The position numbers and the translations under genes are program-made. Positions 40,088 to 53,138 of a DNA stretch of 64,000 bases are shown here, in pieces. The DNA comes from Ascaris suum (taxonomy: Eukaryota; Nematoda; Chromadorea; Rhabditida; Ascarididae), in contig CM024186.1 in assembly GCA_013433145.1 (NCBI GenBank), positions 4,034,001 through 4,098,000 on the forward strand. Direction: 5' to 3'. Numbering within the stretch: the first letter of the stretch is position 1; the number at the start of each line of letters is the position of its first letter. The notes under the pieces are model-generated. The model did no database searches and was not told where the DNA came from. It worked only from the letters and a program-made list of their open reading frames with translations.

Positions 40088-43000
40088 ATATTCGAGTGCT
40101 TTCTGCATATTTCATTCGATCATTCTGAATCAATACGATAATGGAGGTATGCAGAAGAAATATCCTTATCGCTGTGTATAAAACCTCGGTGGGGAATTGA
40201 AAAAATTTCAGCATATCACAGAAGGGCTAATCCATTGAATTATGACGGGTTGCTTCTTCATACCATCAGGACTCCTTAAAATCAGGTCTTTTGTGAGGAG
40301 AGCTTTAATACGTCATTGAATAAAAGATCTTTGAACAAGAAGGTGGAGTTTATGAAAGGTAGCTGGCGCAATGGGGAAAAGAGTTGTGCAGAAAATGGAA
40401 GGTCGGTGTTCGGTTCTAGCTTAATCGTTATCGTTTTGTATTTCTGCATTTTGATTTATAAAGCATTAATGGTACCATGAAGGTTCACTCTAATCGATGG
40501 AAAGAAATGGGAGGAATGTTGGAGTAATATGAGAAAGAACCTTATCGTGCAAGGAGATAAGGTTTGGCGTTTGCTTTGATATCAATAGCGAATAATTTTT
40601 GAAATCTTTCAAAATATAATTTTTAAGACTAAAGAAATTTGTATTTAACTTGGAAAATATTTGGATAATTTCCAATTAAAAGTGAGGATAAATTCTCTTC
40701 ATAGTTAATCATTTTTGCTATTCAAAAATGAAAAAAAAAAGTCTATCATAAAATATGGACTCCTTATTAGCCCACATTGTAATCTGTTATGTTTTGCCTT
40801 CGTTTCATATTGTGAATGAATGGTGCTTCCTGTTTTGTTTCTAAATTTTACGCTGTAATTATTGAATTTTCTGTTAACCTATATATTCGACTTAGCAATG
40901 AGAGCTGCACGGAGGGAATGAAGGGAGGGGGGGGGGGGGGGGAGGAGGCAAAGAAGAGTTAGAGAGATATAAACTATGAAGTATTTGGTGGCAGGCCAAT
41001 TTTTATTTGCTAGTATTTGGTCATTGAAATGGTTAAGAGGTTGCTGTTCGAAGCAGTCACATTGTTAGAAGTCAAAATGAGTAGCAGTGGAAGTGTTGAT
41101 CACGTACCTATCGATAAGAATAGCCTAAACTTGAGGAGCCAAATTGGAGCTCAGAGGAGCTAAGTCGAAGTTTATCCAAACTTTTGTTATCACTGTTGAC
41201 TCTGCATTGTTTCGCTTGTAATAATATGGGGTGCTTTCTTTGAGGCCAACAAATATGTAATAAATTTCTATTGTACTCGTTAATTATTAAATGTATTTAT
41301 TTAATTATATTTGAAGATTGAAATTTTTGTTAAGATATGATTTATTTGATCTTTTTTTTAATATTCTTTGAATGTGCTAGATTAGTTCGAAAGAGGTTTT
41401 AAGTTCCTTTTTGGAAGGGAATATGCGCAAATATGAATGAATCTTCCGATAGAGAAATGATCCAGAGGACCTTCAGGTCTTGTCGTTAGAGAATTTAGGG
41501 CGGAAGGAGAAACTGAAATTGACGTTAGTGAAGGATTTAGAACAATGATCCAAAACCTATTAATAATTTATCTCACTTTCATTATGAATAAATTCAAACA
41601 AAATTAATTCCATGAGAAGAATGTGATGAAATTTATCAGTGAATAAAGAAGCATCGCCTCATTGTTGGAAGAGGACGAGGTACAAGAGGAACTATTGCAT
41701 TTTTGATTGTCTCACAAAATGAACTAAATTCTGTTTTTGTTATCGTTCAATTTATTTATTCTGCATTTATTGTCTTATTAAAATAAAATGTTTTTGATTA
41801 ATTTTATTTTTCTTGTCTTTATTCGTTCACATTATCATCGTTATCATCAATGACCTTTCTTATATGGATAAAAATATGAGTGATAAATTTATTACTTCAC
41901 AGTATATATTTTTGGAAGTTTATTTAAGGAATTAAATAAATCTATTTCTGAAAGTATGGTGGTATTTTCTATACTCATAAGCGGAAGTTAGTATAATTTG
42001 TTGGTATATTTCAAGCAGATAAGGATTTTTGCACCTCTTAACTTCACCTGGCTTATTTTATTTGATTTCCAATATACTTTCAATAGTATTTTCTAATACA
42101 CGTTTTTCACCAAGTATTAGCAGTCATGCATAGTTGTACGGTAATAATTGTCGTTGTTTGAAGGAGTAAGGAAGTTTTTATTTAGGTGAAATGGAGGTGA
42201 AAGTTGTTGCTTCAGCTGGAAAAGGTTGTGAACATCCGGTTTTTTTTTTGCTCTCCAAGTTTTTCGATCGAATGACAATGCGAAAAGCTTTGGTGATATT
42301 GCAGGTGAACGTCAGGTGTTTTTAATTACCTGCTCTTGATCTGTTTTTATTTGTTGTTCAACATCATTTAGGTCAGGTGTGTTTTTAATTACCTGGCACA
42401 GTTGCATATACCTTCGATATTTTTCTTGATATGTTGTTATAAGAATCTTTATATTGAAAAATACAGAGAGATTTTCCTAGAAGATTCTGAAAATGTGGAA
42501 ATATTTTTCCCTATTTTACATGTTGGGTAATTTGAGTTTTACAGCGATGAGTTAATTACTTTGATTATTAAAAGAATTTCGACGTTTTTATGTCCATCTG
42601 ATTTATTAGCCTCTAAAATATTTGCCGTTTTGCTGCGATAACGTAATGAATGCATTGATAAATTTATTTTTCTATGCTTATTATTATTAAATTTAATTTT
42701 GTTTATATGTTGGAAAATAGCGAAAGGAAATAGCGAAAAATGTTCTTCGTTTGTGACATTTTCAATTATCGCTGCATTCAATCTTTGAAGGTGGAATCTT
42801 GAGACCAAAATATGTCAGAAGGACAAGTTAGTTCGCTAATTAGCCCATGCAGCAGATCTCCTCTCAGCAATCAGCTTATTTCCGATATTTCCTTCACCGT
42901 GTTGTTGCGAAGTTATAGGGAGAGGGGGGGGGGGGGGGTCGGGAGAAATGATGTGAAGGGAGAGGGTGGGAAGTTGAGGCTGTGCTCAGTTCGGGAGTAG

Positions 43001-45086
43001 GTAGCAAGAATAGGTTATTCAGTGATAGGCAAGACGGGTTATTCATCCTTTCCGTCGAAATGGGACTCGAAGGGAGTAACAAGAGTATAGAATTTCATAT
43101 TATTACTGGTACCTTGGTTAAAGTGAAAGATTTTAATGCTGGATTGTTGGGGTTTTTTTTTGGAAAACTTCGATGCGGTGGTCTACTTGGAAGTGTGTTT
43201 AGCTAAAAGTTTGTCGAAATCAATCGCCATTTTTCGCTCTCACATAAACTACCCACTGAGTTGGCTTTAAGTGGGGCGTTTCCTGGAAATTAATGAGCTT
43301 ACGTTTCTTGTCAAGTGTTTTCAATTATTTGCCGACGTCGTGAAATCGCACTTATTACTAAAGATTAAGGTCATGCTTATTTGAAGTTCTCTACCACAGC
43401 TTCCTGAACTTTTTTCTTTCACTGGTGCAGTGAAGTGGCACTAGTTCCATAGATCGGAACTGATTTGACGAAGAACGTGAAAAGCACCATTGAGGTATTA
43501 TCGGACTGCTGATAAGGGTAGTGAGGGTAAACTATGCGTTTTTCTTTTTTCATTTTCCGCGTTTCATTGAGAGCATACTTGCAACTTCGAACTTCTGCCC
43601 TCCTTCTGCACCCCTTCATTTTCAAATTCCCGCACTTCTGATCTTTAGTAAACGAATACTAGGCAGAAAAAAAAAACTATTGTTTTTGTTGAATTTTTCT
43701 TTGCATTTTCCCATCAATTTTTTCTTGAATTGGTCATAGTTTATGTCATATATGAATTGATATTGAGATACAAACGTGAAAAATTCTCTCCCTTTCTCCT
43801 TCCTCCTTCGTTTTCCCTCCTTCTCCCCTCCTTCTATCCTATTTTAAGACTCAAATGGATTGTTACCAGTGCAGCAGTACTATTGTCTCTCGGCGCAACG
43901 CCATTGTGTCGACAGCTTAATTATGCAAAAGCAATAAGTCATTCTTTAGCTGGCAATCTGCTTTCTTAGCGTTTTCATCGATGCAACAAATTGCTAGCTC
44001 CAGTTTGTATGAAAATTAAATTATTTTATAACTTCGAAGAAATCTCTTCCACTTTCATCAGTGAAATTCTCCGTAAAAATTTCCGAAAGTCTATTATAAC
44101 CTCAGAGGTTTTATTCGACCTTATACGGTATTTGGTATTACTTCGTAAATTTTGCTTAGAATTGTTGAAATTGTATTTATTTCTCACTTTCAATTTTCAC
44201 AAAATAGGTTGTAAATTCGTGGATGGCAAAGATCAAGTCTTCGCTGCGTATATTATATTGGTTTTTTTTCTATTTATATTTTATATTTTCTGCGTATATT
44301 TTTTTCTATTTATCAAGCCATATATTATACTGGTTTTTTTCTCGAAATATCTGTACTATTTATATAGCTGTCGATTAGATGTTTTAATTTAATTGAACTT
44401 AAATACTTAAAGAGATCTATTTGCCGAATAATAATTATTACAATTATTTTAGCATCGTTAGTATTATTCCATTCATAAATATTTTATCATCTAATTTATA
44501 ATCTCGAAATTTATTATATTAAAAAAGATTTCAATTTCATTCAAGAATTTAATTCTTTTCAGCTGAAGGTTGAAATCATCAAAATGTTTTATGACCGTTT
44601 TTTATTTTAAATTAATTTTATTATCGGTATTATTTATGCAGTATCAGATTATAAATCGTTTTCTTATAAATGAAACATATTATTCTATTCAAAGATCTAA
44701 TCAATGAGACTAAACCGGAAATTATAAAATTCATAACTTTAATAAAGTTTGATGAAGCCGAAAATTTTAGAAAATATTCGAACGATAAATTCAATAATTT
44801 AATTTAAATTGCAGAAACTTCGTGAGGTGCATCCATATTTTAGAATAAATCATTAAAAAAATTTAATTCACATCATTAGCGTTGTGTAATCGTCGACTTA
44901 CAACAATATAATGCTTGATAATTGCATAGCAATAAGTACGCATTTTATTTTATTTTCGATTACATCCATATGGATGTGTCGTTTAAGTTCATTTATGAAA
45001 TATCATCGAATTGTTCAATGTGATATTATCTTTTCAGAGATATTCCGATAGAAAGCGGAAATTTATTTTAGGTTAGCATTAATTAG
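40088..45086. other. Intergenic, syx-6 to pofut-1
   Basis: Five kilobases with no exon I can support. It contains G16 (40927-40942) and G15 (42924-42938) tracts, a pair of CAGGT/ACCTG hairpin repeats (42311-42395), pyrimidine-rich CCTCC runs near 43790-43840 and an AATAAA near 40318 that could end the syntaxin-6 transcript. The longest open frame in the window (43991-44392) lies here but is AT-rich, lacks an ATG start and is not called. Confidence 0.55.
42311..42395. repeat. Twin hairpin repeats CAGGT...ACCTG
   Basis: GTCAGGTGTTTTTAATTACC (then TG) at 42311-42332 and a 2-bp-longer version at 42372-42395. Each copy is itself an inverted repeat with arms CAGGT and ACCTG around a T-rich loop. 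Confidence 0.85.
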
Positions 45087-48000
45087 ATGCCAGCCGCTAT
45101 TAGGCTTTCAGCCTTTCTATTTACTACTCTATTGCTATTGACAGCTGCTGCCAGTTACGAAATCGATCAAAATGGTTATGTTGTATTTTGCCCATGTATG
45201 GGACGTTTCGGTAATCAAATTGAACAATTGCTTGGCTCAATGGCTTTCGCTAAAGCGATGAATCGTACACTTGTGTTACCACCATTTATTGAATATCAGT
45301 TTGGTAAACCGAAAGCTGTAAGCATAATGAACTCTCCTTTAATTTATACTTTAATAATTGGTAGATAAGAGGAGGAACTTCGCAGTGTTCTCGTTGATAT
45401 TTTTCAAATGGTACTTGGGAATTTCTAACACCCCCCCCCCCTCCCCCTCCACTCACTACCCTCTCCTAATTTTCTATAAAGAATTCAGCTTTAATAAAAG
45501 CCTTTTCAAAAAATTCTTGGGAAATTTTAATAAAGAGGAGATTAGTTCCGTATTGATGTAACCTTGGCTTGAAGTGTAAGAAATTTACATATTATTTATG
45601 GATATATCATTTTTGAATTTGATCATTTGAATCGATACAAACAACGTTAACAACGTCTAGTAGAATTTTTTCTTCGAGCATCCATATCACTTCATTATCG
45701 CTATTGTCCTATTGGACAGGTTTCTATGAAATAGCAAAATTAAAAAAAAAACGGAGGCAGTGGTCCGGAAAAAAGGATCAAAATGCCAAGAATAATCCTG
45801 AACAAAGATCAAAGTGTCAAGGAGAATCCGGAACGAAGATCAAAATATCAGGAAGAATCCTAGAAACTCTCTGCTCTGAGAGATATGAATGGGAAAACTT
45901 GGGCGTTTGTAGACAGGATCTTCGGCTTTTTCTGCCCCCTTCCCCCCCCCCCCGCCAACACTTCCCTTCATCATCTCCATCCCTCCCGATTCAATAATGC
46001 AATCAATATATTTGCTCTTATGTTAAACCTTTTAGGTAATGATTGAATTTGATAGATATTTTTTATTGAAACCATTGGAGGAAGCACAACGCGTTATTCT
46101 TATGCAAAAATTTATGAAGCAAATTGCACCAAAAATTTGGCCACCTAATCAAAGAAAAGGTAATGAATCGCAATATTGAAAAAAAAAAAGATTATACAAC
46201 TCTTCAAATGCTCACTGAATCGATTTTCAAATATCATTATTAAATAATGAATTTAAAAAGTTCAAATTTTATTTTAGAAAATTTCAAAAAAATTTAAATT
46301 AGACAAAAAAATTACATTTGATGATAGTTCGAAAAAATATTTTACGGTAATTAATTAGAAATTACAATTTTTTGATTAATTAGGAATGTTCGATTGATGG
46401 AAAAAAAACGAAGAGTTCAACGTATTTTTCCGAGGATCTGTATTCCGTGTTGTACTGATATGCGTACTTTATAGCTTTATGAAGTAACAATTTACAACTA
46501 CAGTTATTTATAGTGTTCTGTTGGAGTGCACGTGCAAGTATTTTCGATAGTAACGCTAGTTTGGGTTGTCATGCAAAGGAAGGCAATCCTTTTGGACCAT
46601 TTTGGGATCATTCCGGAGTCGATTTTATCGGAGATGTTTATTTTGGTGATCAAATTGAAGAAGGATACGATATCACCCTCAATGGTGTCACTAACAAATG
46701 GATGGAGAAGTAATTTTACATTTATTGCGCCTTTATAGTTTCGATTTTTTTTTTCTCCTCACAATTTTTTATCGATTTTCTAATGGAAAATAATTTTCAT
46801 TCGTTTTCCTCGTTTTTTTTCCAATCATAAATTTTTTTAAAATTAATAATCAACTATTGAAATATCGATATTTTTTTGAAAGTTCATTTCTGTAAAATAT
46901 TCCTATAAAAACTAAAAACAACAACAGTTTTTTTTTAAGTTGAAGGATATATATATATTATATATATATATATCTATATATTTGAAAAAAAAATAGATGC
47001 TAATAATTTGAAAACTTTGCATAATTTCCAATCATTTATTCCACATTATTTAAATTTGCCACCTCGGTTACAGGTAAAAATTTTACCACTTCGTTTACAG
47101 ATTCCCTTCATTCGATTATCCAGTGCTTGCATTCTCCTCGCACCTGGTGCATTTCCGGCGAGAAGTGAACATCGTCCTTTGCAGAGATATCTGCAATGGA
47201 GCACTTTTATCGCTGAAAACGCTAATCAATTCATTAATGAAAATCTCAAAAGACCATTTATAGGAATTCATCTTCGCAATAATATTGATTGGGTTGGTTT
47301 TTTTTTTAATTTTTATTTTGATGAATTTCTAAAGCAGAAAAATGAAATAAAATTTAGATGATTACAACTTCAACGTAAAAGAATTCACGTGATTACGGCT
47401 ATAACATAATAGAAATCACGTGATGATTACGACTACAACATAATAGAATTCACGTGATTACGACTGTAACATATAGAATTCACGTGAATAGGACTATAAT
47501 ACAGTAAAATTAATGTAGTTGTGGCTAGAACGCGTCTCCTAATAAACAAATATTCGATGAATTCATAAATTTTAGTAAAATTAGGAGACTACAAAAAAAA
47601 ACTTGGATGACTTCCAATATCTGAGTGAATATCTTCAATTTCAACATTAAATTTGCTTCATAATCGATTTGCTCATAACGAATCAGTATATTTGAATAAA
47701 ATCCCATTGGGAATGGGAAATAATTGAAGAATAAATGATATATTATTAATCAAAAATGCATTGCAATCGATCCTATCCTATTCGAACCACTTAATTATTA
47801 TCACTTTTATGATTAAATATGAAGGCAGTTGGAAAACTAAAATATACTTCCAATACAAAGGGAGTGATGTTCAATTGTACAATCTCATAGGTAGATTTAT
47901 ATGAGGCGGAAGCGTACTTTTTTTTTTAGTGAGGTAAGTCATTCTGATTATTCTGGAACATTTTGTTATTTAAAGCAACGATATGATTACGCAGCGATGA

Positions 48001-49747
48001 TCTTTGATCAAGTTTGATTTATTCAAAGTTTTGTTCTTTAATTTCTTTTTTTTAATGTGTTGATATTGGACAACGTTTTCTTGAAATATATATGTATGAT
48101 GTCGTTGTACGGTGATTTCAGAAATAGCAAAGAGACAGGGGTGGACAGGAGTGGACATAAGGTTAAGTTGAAAATTTTTCAGGCTGATGCGCCTACTGAC
48201 CAGACTAGTCCACCCTCCCGCCCTCCTCCCTCATCTCCTTTTGAAGCTCATTTCCGATTTTATCAAGGAAGTTGAGTGGAGTTGTCAGTAAAAATCCTAA
48301 CTTATAAATACTAAAATATTTCATTAAATTTTAAGGCAAACGTATGCAGTCATGTGCACGAAGGTGAAACAACAAAGCTATTCGGTTCCGCGCAATGTGT
48401 TGGTGACTATGGCGAATTGGGCAATCTCACAAAGGAGATGTGTGCACCCTCATTAACCACTATACTTAATGATGTATGTTAAAGTTGATGGATTAATTAG
48501 TTACTTTGAATGACAATCAATAATCAATTGGGCAAATGCAAGCATAGGGTCCAGAGATGGGATCTCATTGAACGTTATGGATAATTCAGAAGGATGATGG
48601 GTGGCGGGAGAGGAGAGGGGAAGAATATGATAGATATAATTGTGATTGTCGATTATTTTCGCCACAAAAAAAAAATCGAAATTCTTCGGGAACTCAGGGG
48701 GAAATCTAAAATTGTTGCATTTCTTATCCTTGAAGGAAATGCGAACAAGAAGAGTTTATTTTTATTGAAACTCTGGAAAAATCGTTGAAATTTTTCGAAA
48801 ATCCCAACCACATTCAAAAGAGAGAATATATGAGAACTGGCGAGTGGAATATAAGGTAGAAAGCACAAAGAGAGAGCATATAAAAACCGGAGAACGGAAA
48901 TCACTTAACAGTAGCAATAATTTAAATTTTATTTAAGCAACTAATTTAAATTTTTTATTTAAAAGTCAAAATTATCTCCAGATCCCTTCTTTTAGGCTTC
49001 GAGAAGAAAACTCCAACGGTAGTCCTATACAACGTTGACGCACTTGTATATTTGTTTTGCAGGTGAGGTAGGACGTTTATTGAAGGTGAGACGATATTAC
49101 TGAATTTTTTGGGGTAAAATTGTAGATATATACAAGTAAAAACCTATATATTACTGGATATTTACAGGTAGAATATGAAGTAAAACGAATGAAAGCGAAA
49201 TCAGTATTCGTTTCGAGTGATCGCGAGCACTATATCAACGAATTAACCGAAAGACTTAAACCACTAATGGTTGTTCGATTCTCTCGTTTTTTTTTATTTT
49301 CTGTAGACTTTAATTCGAAGTGAATTATTTTATGCAATGAGAGCACTAAAATGATATTGGCTGATAAGTGGACAAAACTTTGGCAAAATATATATACGGA
49401 GATGTAAGAAAAAATCGAGAGACGTCACTATGCAACACTTTTGAGTTAATTATTAAAATAAACGAGAAATTTTACGAGTAATAAATTATAAGTAGTTAGT
49501 TGATAGAAGATTTTGCACCTGTGATCAACAGGTAATATTGCAGGTAACCGTACGAAAACGAGATCCCGATGAACCTCATGTGAGCTTAGCAATATTGGGT
49601 CGTGCAGATCATTTCATCGGTAATTGTGTATCAACGTTTAGCTCATTCGTCTATCGTGAACGTAAATATGCAAATATAAAACCGAAATCGACATCATTTT
49701 TTGGATGTCAACAAAATAATATACAATTAATGAAATCTGAACTTTAA
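45087..49747 (+). CDS. pofut-1: GDP-fucose protein O-fucosyltransferase 1
   Basis: Seven exons: 45087-45317, 46036-46159, 46514-46709, 47101-47292, 48336-48473, 49168-49269, 49544-49747. The signal peptide ([20 protein letters not shown]) is followed by the invariant [15 protein letters not shown]. Later come [15 protein letters not shown], the GDP-fucose-binding [10 protein letters not shown] (catalytic-site Arg), [19 protein letters not shown] [17 protein letters not shown] and FFG near the end. The enzyme fucosylates Ser/Thr of EGF repeats, notably on Notch receptors, in the ER. The C-terminus KSEL resembles a KDEL-type retrieval signal. Exon 4 is broken: it starts in one frame ([13 protein letters not shown]) and continues from about 47139 in another ([18 protein letters not shown]). 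Total length is 1187 nt, exactly one short of a multiple of three, so one base is missing. A sequencing or assembly error is most likely; a real null allele is possible. 5' trans-splice-like acceptors lie just before the ATG. Confidence 0.95.
45776..45867. repeat. 31-bp tandem repeat, three copies
   Basis: Units start GATCAAAATGCCAAGAATAA, GATCAAAGTGTCAAGGAGAA and GATCAAAATATCAGGAAGAA at 45776, 45807 and 45838. The period is exactly 31 bp for the first two. They lie in pofut-1 intron 1. Confidence 0.9.
47360..47535. repeat. 31-bp tandem repeat array with CACGTG junctions
   Basis: Four good units plus decayed ones, each starting GATTACGACTATAACATAAT and ending GAATTCACGT, at 47360, 47391, 47425 and 47456. 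Most unit junctions create CACGTG, the E-box core. They lie in pofut-1 intron 4. Confidence 0.9.
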
Positions 49748-50015
49748 ACGTTTGATCTCATTTACGGTATTGTAATATTAAATCCATTCCAATTGATTAT
49801 TGATTGATATTGATTGATAATCAACTATTTCATATGTTATATAGGAAATTGGCACTAAACGAGAATGAAATAGTCTTGCTCATTGAAATAAGTGTTTTAT
49901 AATTAAATGAGTAAAGAATGGAATTGAGTAAATGCATATTTATGTGGATTTCATATTGTAAATAATTTTTAAATGATAAAATGGATACGGCATTGTTTTA
50001 TTTCCCTTTCCCATA

Positions 50016-50016
<1 letters not shown>

Positions 50017-50048
<32 letters not shown>
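50017..50048. repeat. C32 homopolymer
   Basis: Thirty-two consecutive C residues about 270 bp past the pofut-1 stop, the longest G/C run in the window. Confidence 0.95.
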
Positions 50049-50050
<2 letters not shown>

Positions 50051-52174
50051 TAAGAAATAGCGATCTTAATGAGCAATTCGGAGCAATATCAACAATGAGC
50101 TTACTAGAAAATTTATTTAAATTTTAAAATTTATTTAAATTTAATCACTCATAATTAACTTTGCATAAATTTCTGCGAACATTTCCATAAATGCATAAGC
50201 GATTTGGTTGTTTCGACAAGACAATTGCAACAATCCCCAATCGCTACTAGATCCATATTCCGCTAGACAGCCCCTCAAACAACGTCTAAAATCGATAAGC
50301 ACATGCTAACAACGAGAGGCGCTAGCAAGCCAATGCAATAATGTTCGACGTAATGGCTCCCTATTCGCTCTTTGTGCTAGTAATTCAAGACAGTGAGCCA
50401 AGTAGTTCGGGCTAGTGAGCCAAGTTGTCTGCCGTCTAGTTTGCAATTCGAAAAGATAAAACAATTCTGCCGCAAGAAGCATCCACGATTCCAAAAAAAA
50501 AGTTCAAGTTGGACTTTACCATGATGCCACTCTCGTTTGTGAAGAAAAAAAAACGACTTATATCAAAAAGAATAGCGAACATGAAATCAGCATAATTGAA
50601 GAACCACCAAATCGTGTGAAACCATATCGGCCTACAAGCCCATATGAAAGAGTAACTGGAAGTAATCACTTCAGAAAAAATATCTAACATTAGTCGTTTT
50701 TGTTATATAAACAGGAGCCTATTTCGCCATAAAAAACTAGCTTGAGTTACAATTCGTCTATCAGCTAATAAAATGATCCCAACGAGGAATTCTATGCGCA
50801 ATACTATGCCAATAATAGGTATGCAAAGAAACTTAGGTTGGAAAATTGAAGAGAGATCGAATTTAAAACTTGAAAGCATAACAAAGAAAACCTTTGCTAT
50901 CCGTCATGTTCTCCTTTAAAAAAAAAAAAATTTAAACTTCCGCATAATAATCTCAAGGCTTTTTTTTTCAAGTTTTTTTTATTACGCACGTAGAGCACAA
51001 GCGAATCAATCACTCTAACACGCTTATATAAATATGCGCAGTATTATTATCTACGACAGAAAAGCAAAAGCAATGTGCATCTACGTACTCACAACGTCAA
51101 ACTTCACAACACTTTGAAGGAACGAAATCTTTCGAAATATGCCAGCCTACATCAAAATACAACGTGCAATAGCTTAAATAAATATCAAAATATAATTTAA
51201 TTAACTTCATACCTCATATACCACGAAAAATAATTAGGCGAGAGCTTTATATCAACTGCCTATGAATAATTGTAAATTGAATAATATCCCCAACTATCTA
51301 GGATATCGCAAACTTTCAAAACGCAACGCATAAAAGTGTACCCAAAACGAGATTGGATTCAAATTCATCTGCATAATATAACCGGTGGTCCTTTCTCCAA
51401 CTGCCTACCAATTTAATTAACCATAGCAATTTGCCCTGATCTAGCCAATAATATAACGATTCCTGATTTTGAAAATATATCTGAATTCAACTACCTCCCA
51501 AAAAAAAGTTCACTTGCAGCTTTTCGAATCGATTTGAAATGTCGATCAACTTTTCCCAAACAACCCCTTGATCCAATCCTATAATCAATGCACAAAGAGA
51601 TATGATAGGCGCATATGCCGAACAAAGAATACACCTTTCGTATCGTCTTTTCAAACGAGGATATAATACAACGTATGAAGGGACTAGTTTAATCTGAAAA
51701 TAATAATAAATAACGCGTTCAATAACGCTAAAAATTTCATCAAAATGGAATGACTAGCTAAATAAATTACTGTAAAATGACACTCTCTTCACATATGAGG
51801 AAGATTCTCCCGAGACGTGACACTAGTATTATAAAACGTTTGATCTCATTGGGCTCAGCTGGCAATTAGACCTCTATGCCTCGACTTCCTCCCGAGAATC
51901 AACAGCTGCCCCCCCCCCCTCCCCCCTCAATCTTCGTCCATACTGTTGTTTGATGGCAAAAGGATAGACTTCAACAGCGAAATGTGGATCGGAGCGCCAA
52001 AAATTCTCTCAATAAGACTAGCCTCGCCAACTCCATATGAGTTGAAGTGACACTACATCAGCCTTACAAGTCAAAACTTGATGGCAGCTGCTTCACGCTT
52101 TAACTCAAGAGCGAGCACCCTTCATCTTTGAATAGGGATAACTTGAGCATGCTGAGGCTTCAGTTTCTAAGACC

Positions 52175-52426
52175 ATGAGAGGGGATTCACACAAGCATAT
52201 CTACGATATGATCAATATAGTTCTCCGCAAACGAATCACTCGTTTTCACTGTGCTACCGGGAACGTGGTAACCGATTCATATGAGCGAGCGTTTCGGCAT
52301 AAGATCAAACAAAGACGAATGGATCAAAGGACAAATCCCATATCACGACCGACTACAAGCGTTACCTCAAGTCTTGAATACAAATTAAAGCTTATTGCAC
52401 AAATTGAAGAGGCAAACAATGGCTAA
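52175..52426 (+). CDS. Possible small ORF, unrecognised
   Basis: An ATG-initiated 83-codon frame with mixed, non-repetitive, basic composition (for example RKRITRFHCATGNVVTDSYE) and an acceptor-like GCTTCAG 17 bp upstream. No domain is recognised and no adjoining exon was found. It lies alone in the pofut-1/unc-18 interval. It may be chance. Confidence 0.18.
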   Translation: MRGDSHKHIYDMINIVLRKRITRFHCATGNVVTDSYERAFRHKIKQRRMDQRTNPISRPTTSVTSSLEYKLKLIAQIEEANNG

Positions 52427-53138
52427 ACAAAATGGAAAAAAAAAAACAGCGAAAGCAATCAGCTCGTAAGGAATAAAAATTACAACAATCATCAGAAAAG
52501 CTATTTTAGAGGGGATTTTCCGTATTCGAAAATTTCAAAATATCATAAATCACTGAAGTGAAAGAAGAAGAGAACGGGAAACAAATGCTCTTCAGTGCAA
52601 TCCTTCTAATATCGTAATAACCACGCCAAATCATCAATGAAAATGCCCCATCTTTATTGATTTTTGCAGTAAACTAGCAATGAAGAAAAACGACCACTCG
52701 AAATTGTACTTCACATCTGTGACGTGAAAAATATTTTAGGCATTAGCGTCTTCTCCGCTAAGTGAGATGAGAAGAGGAGCAATTGAGCGAAATTCATTGC
52801 CCACTACGCCCTTATTTTCGACTGTTAACTGTTAATTACACTGTTAACGGCTATTTTCGACTGTAGCAAATATTTCAACGCTTCCAGAATACACTTTATT
52901 TAGGAGCAGAAAAAATTCCGGATAAACACGATATTTTTCCGGGGCCTCAATAGCCCTACTCCTTTATCTAACCCTATAGGAACAGTTTCAATGGAATGGA
53001 ATAGTACTATACTAGGAATAGAAATTATAAGTAATAAAACGAAATATATGGGTAAAAACATGGAAGGATATATGCAGTGAAATGAATTTTTTCCAAAGCA
53101 GCGCTAAAGAAGCAAACTGGGCGATGCTCGTTAGACGT

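Larger units (their letters stand above)
49748..53138. other. Convergent intergenic, pofut-1 to unc-18
   Basis: Non-coding as far as I can tell, apart from one weak candidate at 52175-52426. It contains the C32 tract (50017-50048), a C-rich run near 51911-51926 and a small duplication (AGTGAGCCAAGT) at about 50394 and 50414. It must hold both 3' UTRs. Confidence 0.55.

Noticed and set aside
43991..44392. Longest open frame in the window (133 codons, plus strand)
   Set aside because: No ATG at its start, strongly AT-driven Phe/Leu/Ile/Tyr composition, no splice context and no recognisable domain.
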